A stretch of 64,000 bases of DNA from assembly GCA_038501195.1 (NCBI GenBank), contig JBBPUQ010000001.1:4588001-4652000 (forward strand), written 5' to 3'. Both the position numbers and the translations under genes were made by a program. The DNA is from Nemania diffusa. Taxonomy: Eukaryota; Ascomycota; Sordariomycetes; Xylariales; Xylariaceae. Below the pieces are notes generated by a model that was not told the origin of the DNA, ran no database searches, and saw only the letters and a program-made list of their open reading frames with translations. Of this stretch, positions 48,748-59,016 are shown piece by piece; position 1 is the first letter of the stretch; each line of letters begins with the position of its first letter.

Positions 48748-50416
48748 TGGGAGTGACGGGACTATTTTCGCGCAATCGGTCGTGACAGCAAGGAAAGGGA
48801 ATTAGAACACGATGCGCAAGTCGTGTGGGAGGCTAATTGGTGCTTTTGCTAGCCAAAGGCTTCCGAGTCGGGCCGATATGCAGAGGCAATGTCGAGGAGG
48901 AGTCGGAAGCGTGGACCGAGATACGTGGGTGAGGTTAGAAAACGGGCGGACGGACGGTCGAAGTCGGGTTCCTGAAAATTATTAGACCTCGAAGCCGACC
49001 TGCCAGTGCCAGGTACGCATAAGGTACCACCTATCTGCTCCTACCGGGGTTACCCTTAGATAGCCTACCTCCTACATACATGTACCTCTTAATCCAATGC
49101 CGACGGTGGTGCTGTATGCATGTATGCCTATATGCATATTTATGTATATAAGCGACCGTCCGTACCGTCTATGCATGCCTGACAGGGGTTAGATGGCTTC
49201 CAGGTGGTTGCAGTGGGACCCGCATCGCCCGAGACGTGCGCTTGATGCATCCATCGTCAAAGGGTAATTTCAGAAACGCGTTCATATGAGCGAATGCACC
49301 GGCCAGTAATAATCAGCCAACGTAGAGGCTTACGCTCGATCAACTTCGGTGTGTCTCAAGACATTTTTTGTTTGCCTATCACCTTGTTTCTCAGCTCTGT
49401 ATCTACAGTGCGCTCTTCTACGCAATACTTATCTAAGTACCTACCTGAGAGATAGGTTTTACCATCCGGAGTCGGAATGGGAAGCCAACCTGAGCCACGC
49501 CGCTTTTAATCTGAGACTGAGCAAGACCCACTCTTTCATAACCCGATATGAACAAATTTTTGCATAATTTCTTACGGCAATTGCACAGAAGCAAATAACT
49601 ACCGTTTATTATTGTAAACCGGATCTTAGTGTGCATTACAAGATGGTCCGTTTAAGTGATCCGTTTAAGCGATTTCCTAAAAGTCATATCGCGCTTCCGT
49701 CGCCCGCTATGTTCTCTTGACCCTCTCCATGAATCCTCGCCTGGTAGGCGGCAGGCCAGAAAATAAAGACAGCGGTTGGATCCACTACGCCGATCACCTC
49801 TAGAAGATCGTTCGGCAAGAGTGCACTGTGATACGATCTGTTTGTCTGCGACGCCGAAGCCTTTGTGAGCCGGTGGACCTCGAATTCTGGCGCAGACGCG
49901 GCCGCTCAGGTGAGTCGCAGCTCCTTCCTGCAGCCTGCTTTAGGGTTTTCTACAACAATCGTATGCTGTATCTGGGCATCGGGTATATCATATCATCAAT
50001 GGCAGCAGTAACCTGCTGCGCTGTTTGAATAGTAGAAAACTATTAAAACCTATCAGCCGCAAACGTTTTTTCTATAAAGTTGGAACAGGTTGCTTTAACA
50101 GCCCGGGCTTACATTATATTCGGCAAGTGTTTTAGTATAGGCTTCGAGTCTTTTAGTATTATCCCGTTTACCATCTTTTATAGCGATATCGTAGTTGCTT
50201 TATAATATTAGTTGCCATTTATTTTAATATTTCTCGATAAGCAACTCTCGCTTTTTCCTGGAAGCTAACCGCTTCGGAATATTCTTTTTTTACTATAAAC
50301 AAACTAGAAAGTAGCTTCGGTAATATTAGTAAGCGTATTTATTGTTGAAAGTGTAGTAAGGTCAAGGAGTCACTTCATGTACTGTGTAGGATAAGGGTGC
50401 TTAGGCATCTCGTGTA
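48748..50416. other. intergenic, start of the accessory island
   Basis: 48.75-49.9 kb is ordinary-looking upstream DNA. From about 50030 the composition turns AT-rich. Minus-strand reading of 50030-50330 shows only fragments with many stops (for example KRLASRKKRELLIEKY, then AIKDGKRDNTKRLEAYTKTL), perhaps a decayed transposable element. No intact gene. Confidence 0.4.
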
Positions 50417-50641
50417 TTATATATAAGCAGGTCTTCCCACCTCTCTCTCGAAAATCATTTGCTCTTCGGTTTCGGTAAGTTTCTTGGTAAAAGGTCGGAC
50501 TTCTTGCTTTAGGCGCATGTTGTGGTGTAATTGGTTATGTAAAGTGCTCGGGGGAACGTAGAAGTGTTTCGCTGCTTTGCGTACTGACATTCGTGCAGTT
50601 TTTCGGATCGCAATACGAGCTTCTTTTGGAATAGAAAACAT
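50417..50641 (-). pseudogene. N-terminal fragment of pogo/Fot1-type transposase
   Basis: A 74-residue frame. It reads as the start of a pogo-like transposase: ARIAIRKTARMSVRKAAKHF and VPPSTLHNQL form a psq-type helix-turn-helix, then PFTKKLTETEEQMIFE resembles the next DNA-binding module (CENP-B type). The reading stops at REVGRPAYI, whereas a full element would run to 500 residues with a DDE catalytic domain, none of which is seen. It is therefore a truncated remnant. AT-rich DNA flanks it on both sides. The related minus-strand frame 50535-50768 is its shadow. Confidence 0.65.
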
Positions 50642-51662
50642 ATTTGGTTCTTGAGGAAGTCAAGGTTAAAGATAGAGGTGTCGGAGAGTTGAGAAAAGTG
50701 TCCCAGTCGCTTTTGTGGTACGTTATGTTGACTTGCTTTTTACTTCTATCATATTTGCCGTCGGTCACTGCCTATCGTAAGCTCTACAGCAGTAAATGGA
50801 AAACCGCAACCTGTCTTTGTCTCCTGTCTCTCGAGCCGTGCATTGAGAGCGTTGGTTGGATAATGTAGAACAGAAACATTGTAACTAGATTAAATTCTGA
50901 ATCAAGAAAAAAAGGTTCATCTCTGAAGCTGTAGAAATAAATCTGACTTATATGGACGATGAGTGGCGATATTCTTTGTAAGTGGACTGTTCTAGATGTT
51001 GGAAGGTGGTAAATAATGGTTCTGACACTGTCCTCCCTGCATGAACACATTCGCTTTATAAAGATAATATAGATAACTATTCTTTATAATTTGTATTCCT
51101 TGATTAGACCCGACTTGCTATACACTGTAAATGTACCTTTATAGCTAGATTTTTCGCCAACGTACCTGCAATTATCAGGGAAAGGCACCCGGTTACTATA
51201 AATTCCCCAGCTCCCCCATAGTCCTCTATTTACAAAAGTAGTAGAAGCAAAGCCAAGGTTTATTAATTAGAGAGGCCCGTACCCGTACCGACCGACCAAA
51301 CCCAGACTAATATATTACAGAATAACGTCGATGCGAGGGTATTGCCGTCGGGCGAGAACGCGACTGAGCTAGCCCTACAGGTATGCCCTTCGAGCGTTTA
51401 TAAACAGCTGTTCTAGTTTGTTTTAACTTAAGGCCTTGGAAATATTTAATCTCAAATAATATTTTTTAAAATATGTTGTATACGATACTTTTTTAGAATA
51501 TAAATATAAAGGTTAAACAATATATTTAAGGTCTCTGAAACATTCCTACAGACATGTCTGCAACTAAAAAAGTGAAGCACAATAGAAAGCCATCCACGTG
51601 ATATAAATTTTGAAACCAAAATGTCGTGACAGCTAACTTCAAGCTAAAAGATGACAAGATTG
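50642..51662. other. AT-rich intergenic region
   Basis: Probably degraded transposon DNA; the part from 51050 to 51600 is very AT-rich. No reading frame worth reporting and no clear terminal repeats. Confidence 0.45.
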
Positions 51663-53453
51663 TTAATACAGTTTGAATCCTCCATTTACGGTCTTCTGAA
51701 AAAAGCCACTTGGGTCATACATCTTTGCAACCCGTCGCAGTTCGTCTCTTCTTACTTTTCCATATCCCCCGATAGGATCTTGCCAATGCCCAGCGTAGTT
51801 CAAATACTCGAACCGGGTGGCATTACCCGTTAGCCCTTGAAGAGCTTGAGCCAACCCTTTAACGCCAGACTCTATCGATTGAGATTCCTCCTCTTCCGAC
51901 AAATAAAACGAAAGTAATGTTAACACTAAATTCTCCTGTGGTGTTGAGCTTGACGTGAAAGGTAATGAGTTTGGTGGGCTGTTGTCAGAGGCGGAAGTCA
52001 CAGAGTGAATAGAAGTCCTGTCGCAGCTAGGAAGAAGGGTGTAGTTAGGGCTCAATAGATAGATTCATTGATTCCTGACCTTCTAGATCTATAAGGGGGA
52101 CCGAAGGTCCCTTATATATAGCCAATTCAATAGATATAACCACCCTATAGGGTCTGGTTACTTTATCACCTGACAGCTGTCTGCGGCCGGGGGTCGGGGG
52201 ATGGATTGGAAAGTTAGAACTGCTGTGATATTTGGGTGGAAAGAGGCTAGTGAGGAGGTTGTGTTTTTCCACTCGGAATGGACCTTAGGTAGAATATCTG
52301 CGGAAATGGGAAAGCTAAAAGTAGCCCACGTTGAGCTAATTGTATTCGATCAGTACTTCACCAAGCACAGACTAATTTATGATTATGGGGTTCTTCGGGC
52401 GACGTACTATGAGTCTGTTGGCTGGAACTTCTCAAGCTCCAATGCAAAGTCCGACGTCTGTGAGACTCTCACAGTATTGGAGATTTGCGGTTGGATGTCA
52501 ATGAAAGGGCGCAGGTTGCTTTCGTTAACGCCCGACGTTAAATAGAATAGATTGTTGGTACTTGAAAACGATTTTTGGGCACCGAAGTAGACAAATGTCT
52601 GCTCAACCTCGGAGAATGGATCGTAGGGTCCCTACTTGAATTCCCTAAAGGCGTATAATTGAGCTGCATCGGCTAACTCTAGATATTGAATCGCACCACC
52701 CCAGAATGCAGGCTATGAGTACATCTTGAGATCAAAACGAGTCACAATGCCGAAGTTGTTTTGCCCGCCTTTGAGAGCACGGAACAGGCGAGGGTTGGAA
52801 GTTGCATTAGCGTTGGTTATTGTCCCATTAGCAAGTACAACCTCCATGTTCTCGACATTGTCGCAAGAGAACCCATATCGTGGAGAGAAGAATGATATAC
52901 CGCCTGGAACAGTAAGTATCGTGAATGAATGTTATGGGGTTGAGGGTCACTTACCGCCAGTTACGAAGCCGCCTATACCTACTGAAGCGACTCTAGATCC
53001 AACAGTCGTGAGGTTAAGAGGGTCCAAAAAGTCTGAAACATTGATCCAGAGCGTGCCAGTTCCCACAGAGACGGTGTCAGCGCTAGGATCACGTATCTCT
53101 ATCTGGTTCAGCCCCCGCAAGTCGATGGTCACCCCATTATTGGTATTCGAGAACCCCCGGTTAGGCGAATGACCACCACTCCTTATAGCGACTTTCTCTG
53201 ACCCGGATCCATACAAAGAGACCAATCTAATGACCTCAGCAACTTCATTGGCAGTACTCGGTGCGACAATGCAAGAAGGGTGCTGCTGCTGATTGAGACA
53301 AAAGTAGGATGAAATGGACTGAGTATATCCGCCGTTGTTAGGGAATAGAACTTTGCCTGGAAAGATTGAGGAGAGTTTGGTACATGAACTTAATACGAGG
53401 GTTGGAAATAGCCAGGTTATAGTAACTAACGCAATCCAAAAAACCCCCTTCAT
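51663..53453 (-). pseudogene. FAD-linked (berberine-bridge type) oxidase, inactivated by in-frame stops
   Basis: Coding from ATG 53453 through an intron (52904..52954) down to TAA at 51663. The start MKGVFWIALVTITWLF looks like a signal peptide, and an FAD-binding PCMH domain follows (VAIRSGGHSPN with its flavin-linked His, then NNGVTIDLRGLN, VGIGGFVTGGGI and [16 protein letters not shown]). The C-terminus FEYLNYAGHWQDPIGGYG and YDPSGFFQKTVNGGFKLY is typical of secreted FAD oxidases. The same frame is kept over the whole length. It is broken by stops at 52713-52715, 52632-52634, 52407-52409, 52383-52385, 52377-52379 and 52350-52352, and by more in the segment 52056-52190. That segment has no homology and carries two palindromes. 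The gene cannot make a full-length product. Confidence 0.85.
52056..52190. other. non-homologous in-frame segment within the FAD-oxidase pseudogene
   Basis: About 135 bases lie between coding blocks that resume in the same frame. It contains the perfect 12-bp palindrome ACCCTATAGGGT (52142-52153), an imperfect hairpin at 52093-52114, and two direct copies of TCAATAGATA (52052-52061 and 52127-52136). It may be a degraded intron or a short insertion. Confidence 0.4.
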
Positions 53454-53712
53454 TCTCAATTCAGTGGATGTGAATGTTAATGATAAAATGAACAGATAGA
53501 TGTCTGATCTATAGTTATTAAGGCTCCGTCGCTAGGCCCACCAGCCGCAAATTATATTAGTTACTGAATGGTTCGGCTAGTTACCTATGCGTATTTATAG
53601 AAACACCAGAAAGAACACGCAACTAGGTACTAACTCACACATGTAAGTGGCATAACACGAGAAGGTGGCTACAAACAACGATTGCGAGTTGGCGGGGAGG
53701 ACGGTGGACGGT
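53454..53712. other. upstream flank of the FAD-oxidase pseudogene
   Basis: Probable former promoter. It ends in a perfect 7-bp tandem GGACGGT (53699-53712) that abuts the left end of the inverted-repeat element. Confidence 0.5.
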
Positions 53713-54892
53713 GGGCCATATGCACATTATCCAACAAACGATTTTCTTTTTTACTTTTTTGTTTTCTGTTTTTAGTTTTTAGTTTTTAGTTTTCTGTTTT
53801 TAAACAATATAAATTATTAGTTTTATATAATTAAATATTAATATTATTTACTATTTTGAATGCTGTAATTATATTTAGCTAATTTAATTAATATATAAGT
53901 ATAATTTAAGCCGCTGTGTTAAAAGCACACTGACTTTAGCTTGCTTAAGTATAAATAATAGCTGTACGACTTGCACCTACAATTGCGCTTTGACTACCGA
54001 GCAGCGGGATCGCGTACAAAGCTACCTGCTTTTTTATAATTGACCTGACTGACCTGACTGACTTAACTGACCTGACTGACCTAGTTAACCTAACTAACCT
54101 AGTTAACCTAGATTAACTAGTTTAGTTAGGTCAGTTAGGTTAGTTAAATCAATTAGGTTAATTAGGTTAATTAGGTCAGTTAGGTCAACTAGGTTAATCA
54201 GGTCAGTTAAGTCAGTCAGGTCAGTTAAGTCAATTATAAAAAAGCAGGTGGCTTTGTACGCGATCCCGCAGTCAAAGCGCAACCGCAGGTTGCTACTATA
54301 TATTTAAGGTTAATGTGTTTTTAACACAGCAGTTTAAATTATATTTTTATAATTAAAAATAATAAATATATTAATGTGTTATGTACTAGAGTACGATCAA
54401 GCTTAGCAAGTAGAATTGAACGAGTGTAACCAAAACAATCTTAAAAGGTATATTAAAGTAAGGCCTGCTAAGTATTCTAGTTACTCTAGCTTCCTAATTC
54501 TCAAGCTCTATATATACACATACGCTCTTAGTAAACACCGATCTCAGGTTTAATACTTCGTACCCAAGCTCCGATCTTGTAATCGCTTCTGCTTACCTGC
54601 AATAGTAAGCGCCTACAATAAGTAGTAATCCTAACAAATAATGTTATAAGCAGTAAAAAAGCTTCCGCAAAAACTTCTTTTCAGGCTCTCTTATTAGATA
54701 AGCTTACTTAGGTGGATCCTATGACCCGACCCTTTGGGCTCGCCCCACTAGACCCACTTATACCGTCACATAATGTTTTATTATATAAAAGCGTTAGTTT
54801 TACGCATTTGGTGTATTTTAAACTAAAAACTAAAAACAAAAAACAAAAAAGTAAAAAAAGAAATCGTTTGTTGGATAATGTGCATATGGCCC
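53713..54892. mobile_element. 1.18-kb non-autonomous element with ~70-bp terminal inverted repeats and an internal foldback
   Basis: The left end starts GGGCCATATGCACATTATCC and continues CAACAAACGATTTT for about 70 bases. The right end (about 54823-54892) is its reverse complement with about three differences. Inside is a second, larger inverted repeat: the left arm from about 53905 and the right arm to about 54341 share CGGGATCGCGTAC (54005 / 54257-54269), TGCTTTTTTATAATTGAC and GCTGTGTTAA. At its centre are degenerate CTGACCTGA / TTAGGTCAG units. No open frame codes for a transposase, so it would need a helper element or be a fossil. I cannot assign it to a superfamily. Clear target-site duplications are not seen. 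Confidence 0.75.
53905..54341. repeat. long imperfect palindrome
   Basis: Two arms of roughly 200 bases around a centre near 54120-54137. The centre is made of imperfect GACCTGACT / AGTTAGGTC units. As single-stranded DNA or RNA it could form a long hairpin. Confidence 0.8.
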
Positions 54893-54911
54893 TCCCTAAT
54901 GGCCCTCCCTA
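54886..54911 (+). repeat. 13-bp perfect tandem duplication at the right end of the element
   Basis: ATGGCCCTCCCTA occurs twice in tandem, the first copy overlapping the terminal repeat. Confidence 0.9.
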
Positions 54912-55306
54912 TGCGCCACCCCCGCCCGAGCCGCCCGGTACAAGGCAGTCTACTACGGCCGAGGCTTTGTTACTGACAGGTACCTATTTCCTTTTGCCTT
55001 CCTCTCCCATTCTACCATTCCTTCTCCTTCTCATTATCCTTCGTCCTTTTCTCACACATCCCCGTCCCAACAAAGTCTCAAGACTACAAATAGGTATCAC
55101 GTGACTGTACAGACTTGTCAGTTGCTTAGACGCATCTCCTTCGTGATTCTTGCTGTGAGGTGAACCTCCTACTTGAAACCAAGTAAGTCAACCTACCTAG
55201 CCCTGATACCATGAAGGTCTCCTTGCTCTGTGGTTACCATCGACATTCTTACTGCGAGTGGCTGAGTAATCTTATTCTAGGAAAGAATTCACATTCTACC
55301 CTCAAC
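54893..55306. other. intergenic leader of the SDR gene
   Basis: C/T-rich tract (54980-55075). An in-frame upstream ATG at 55211 would add 32 residues to the SDR gene. No further features seen. Confidence 0.45.
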
Positions 55307-56485
55307 ATGGCCGCTCGAAAGACCGTTCTGATTACAGGCTGCAGTGATGGCGGCATAGGATCTGCCCTGGCCACCACATTCCAGCAGCGTGACTTCCATG
55401 TTTTTGCCACAGCCCGCGATCCATCCAAGATGGGCGACCTTAAAGACCTCCCTCATATGACATTTCTAAAGCTTGATGTCACCAGCACCAACGACATCAA
55501 GGAAGCAGTGAAAGCCGTGACCGAGCATACAGGCAGTAACGGCACCCTAGACGTCCTCATTAGCAACGCAGGTCGCAATCACTTCATGCCGATACTAGAC
55601 GATGATCTCGACACCGTCAGGAACCTTTTCGAGATCAATTTCTTGGGTGAGATTTGTCGGGGGTTTTTTTTTTCAGTTTGCCGCGCGAAGGCCAGGGGTA
55701 CTGATATCGTCTAGGTCCAATTGCATTGACCCAGGCCTTTGCACCAATGCTCATCAAGGCCAAAGGCATGATCGCGTATATCGCTTCAACGTCTGGATAT
55801 CTCAACATCCCATATATGGGTAAGTAAAGGTGGCCATATCGCTGTTCTTTTGATAGGTTTCTGACGGTTAGGCTGTAGGAACCTATGCGGCATCCAAGAG
55901 ATCCCTCGAGATCGTCGGTGAAACTTTGCGACTTGAGATTGCCCCATTTGGCGTCGGTGTGCTTGAAGTAGTCACAGGCGCAGTCAAGTCCAGAGGCCAG
56001 ACATACTTTGGAGATTTCAGTTTACCAACAGAATCGGTAAGACATACACCTTCTGGATTCATGTCTTCGTAGATTCATAGTTCTTGCTAACAGTTTGGCA
56101 GTAAGTCAACTTGAGCCATCACTGGGGAAGAAGACTCCCGTTCGACGGGTCTTAAGAGCCCAACCAATGCGTACTAATTCATTCTAGACTCTACAAAAGT
56201 ATCGAACCTACCATTGCTATCAGGGCACAGGGCGGCGATGGGCTACCCCGGATGGATACTCTGGAATACGCCAATTCTGTTACCGACGACATCCTGGCCC
56301 GAACGGCAGGTCGAGTGTGGTATGGTGGGTTTGCTGAACAAACCAAAATGAGTACAACTGCAACAGGGGTACCACAGACCGCCATGGTAAGTCTAACATA
56401 TATGGCCCTCTCAACAAGGTATGCTAACCAAAAGTAGGACGCTGGAGCATTGATGGGGAGCGATCTTGATAAAGTGGGCAATTAG
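55307..56485 (+). CDS. short-chain dehydrogenase/reductase (1-acyl-DHAP reductase-like)
   Basis: Supported exons: 55307..55646, 55715..55819, 55879..56036, about 56188..56386 and 56438..56485. The protein has the Rossmann TGCSDGGIG (classical SDR TGxxxGIG), NAG, the active-site Ser in IASTSGY and YAASK catalytic pair. It ends DAGALMGSDLDKVGN. The sequence resembles fungal NADPH-dependent 1-acyldihydroxyacetone-phosphate reductases, so lipid or secondary metabolism are both possible. The junction after exon 3 is wrong by one base: 56036 ends in phase 0 but the homologous frame restarts with a spare A before CTCTACAAAAG. A 7-nt candidate exon (TTTGGCA, 56094-56100) has good splice sites but leaves the frame wrong. 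A 20-nt version (56081-56100) would restore it. The gene may be intact with odd splicing or recently broken. Confidence 0.75.
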
Positions 56486-56902
56486 CTATCTGGCGTTAGG
56501 CACAACTAGATCGTGCCTCCATGGTCATATTACTTAGACAGTAAGAGGCCAGTTAGTATTAGTATACGCTTAGATAAAAAGCAAACTATACTCTGTATCC
56601 TTCCTTCGACGATAGTCCTTACGGTATTTTTTGGACGTAAATTGAAAATCCATATGATCTTAAAGATGTGCTTGTTCTCAATTAGTTTTTAAAATAGTAT
56701 TGCATCACGTATCATAGCTACTTCTACGTTAGACCCTTCTTCTTGTTCTTCTTGTGATAGTCCTCAAATTAGAAGAATTCCGGAGACGTATACGACTAGT
56801 TGGGTTAGAGTCACTATTGTTGGGAGAGAGACGTGACCGATACGCCAGCGGCTAGCGAAGTGGTGCGGCTATTGAGCATGACTCGTCAATTAATCATACC
56901 AG
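56486..56902. other. intergenic; missing P450 N-terminus should lie here
   Basis: No membrane-anchor or N-terminal P450 exon can be read in any frame. A possible splice acceptor, CATACCAG, sits directly before the ATG at 56903. Confidence 0.45.
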
Positions 56903-58456
56903 ATGTTCGATTTCAAACATACCATGGACAAGCTTGAGCACAATACTAGTGATCACAAGGTGATTAGAACTAGGCTGTACAGCCAAGTGCTTCAAGTCAT
57001 GGGGCCTGACCACCTCAATTCCCTCTATCCACATCTCGTGATTCGCTTGAAAACCGATTTAGACAAGCTTATGCGTCATGAATCCTCTTCACAAGGTGAA
57101 ACAGCCTTCTCACGCCTGAGACTGCTAAAATACTGACATAAAATAGATGGCATTTCTCTTCCTGTAGCACGGACAGCCCGCCAATTAGCTTCAAGGATGA
57201 TGAGTTTGATGTTCTTTGGAGAGGCTCTATGTATATTCCACCGTTACCAGCTTTTACTTGTTCCAGCCGATTAACTGATTATTCGAACAGCCTCTGACGC
57301 AGCGTTCTCTGATGCGCTCCTGCGCTACCCTCAGGATATGGTGAAGTGTATGGGGGCGTTTCAAATAGTCCCTTCCATTTTGTCACCGTGAGTGTCCGGT
57401 TCCTAAAAGCCTCCCCAACCTTAAGATTCAAAACTCATCGCGTCTGAATTGATAGTTTCATACATGCTATCATCACCAAGAGGGGGAAGGCGATGCACAT
57501 AATCCAAAATCGCCTTCTGGAACATCTTAACACCCATCATTCGAAATGGATCGAGCCAGAGAACACAAAGCAGGTAGGTGGTTCCTAATACCTTCGGACT
57601 TAGGGTATAACTACGACGGTCATCACTGGTATTAACATGATATGCGCAGTTGACAATCTTATACAACATGGCCGACATTGCGGAAACAAGTGATTATTGG
57701 AACCCATCACTCCTTGCGCAGTCTCTCCTAGGAATATGGTTTGCCGCTTCCCATCAGCCTTGGATGAATCTACACTTCATCATCTTGGAGATGTGTGTTA
57801 GAAAAGAGTGCCAGGCAGCAATTCGAAGGGAACTTGAACAATCCATGCCCTTGGACTACAAGCGCCTTGAGCAGCTACCTCTGTTAGACAGTTTCATAAA
57901 AGAAACGGTGAGGTTCAACCCGCTAGACAAGCGTAAGGCTTTTATTCCTACGTTTCACTGAATCGAGTTCATATTAATAGCCCATAGTTGCAATTCGCAG
58001 GAAGGCATTGGAGTCGTACACATTTTCCGATGGCTCCATATCGGTGCCAGCCGGCGCAACAGTATGCACATCGGCTTATGACCAGATGCATAACCCCGAG
58101 GTGTATCCTAACCCAAACTCCTTCGAAGCTACACGGTATTTGCCAAATGGCGACGTGAAACAATCCAGGTTTACTGATATTTCGGAGTCGTTTCCCGTTT
58201 GGGGTTATGGGTCTCTTGCCTGGTATGTTGAAATCCAACTCATTGAACCATCATGGCTGATAAAATACCATTTAGTCCCGGCAGAATACATGCCTCTTTA
58301 GTAATCAAAATGATTGTATCTGAACTATTGCTAAATTATAACCTGAGCCTGGAAAATGAAAAGGCACGAACGAGGTGGTCTTGGGAAACATTCACAATGC
58401 CCTATGAGTCCACTAGAGTTAGTTTAAAGCGAAGGGCGGGCTGCCGTTGCGGTTGA
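56903..58456 (+). pseudogene. cytochrome P450, 5'-truncated
   Basis: Seven exons follow one another without frame errors: 56903..57095, 57147..57230, 57291..57387, 57456..57573, 57650..57932, 57988..58222 and 58276..58456 (about 360 residues). Seen are the I-helix region with IWFAASHQPWMN, FIKETVRFNPLD (ExxR), FEATRYLPNGD, and the heme-binding FPVWGYGSLACPGR whose Cys codon is split by the intron at 58223 (TG|T). The usual first 110-130 residues, with the membrane anchor and Pro-rich hinge, are missing. The A-to-C region starts at FDFKHTMDKLEHN. Without that part an active P450 is unlikely, so I call it a truncated gene, though an unrecognised distant first exon is possible. Its neighbour is an SDR, which would suit an oxidative pathway. 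Confidence 0.75.
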
Positions 58457-59016
58457 ATTGGAAGAATACTCCATGTTGGGACTTCAACATAAACAATTCT
58501 AGATATGGGCCAGATGGGTTTAAGGGCACATGCTTCTCGCGTATTTGATAATGGGTATCAATAAAGTACAACAACAAGACCCCGATAAGGAGAAAGGGGA
58601 GTTTGAAAACAAAAGCCGGCTTGAGAAGACCGGGGTATAACAGAGCGTTTACTATGCTTAGTTAACGGTTGAAACCTGCTAGAACTGTTTTGAAGACCGT
58701 TTCTATTTGCATAAATAGTGCACAAATGCCCACGGGGCAGCTCCGCAGTCACCTGACTGATAACTAGTTAAGCCGAACCTGAGAAAAAGCGGCAAGTGCG
58801 CTAAGCCTAGTTCACTGCATACTTAGCATTTAGTACCTAAAACGTAGAACCTTACTAACCTACACTACGCCAGTCGCCCATTTCCAAGCTTGAGTCGGAC
58901 ACTTCTCCATTTTCATATTTTACCCTCCGACCGCGCTCCCTCTCTTCCTCTCCAACGAACTCCGGAGCGCGCCTGGCCGACCGTAGACCCGGCAATGGGT
59001 CCGTGTCGACGGCATC
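58457..59016. other. intergenic
   Basis: The P450 3' region and the dynein gene promoter, with a C/T-rich stretch (58920-58960) before the start codon. Small minus-strand frames are not recognisable. Confidence 0.5.

Noticed and set aside
53713..54892. LTR retrotransposon
   Set aside because: The ends are inverted, not direct, repeats, and there are no gag/pol frames.
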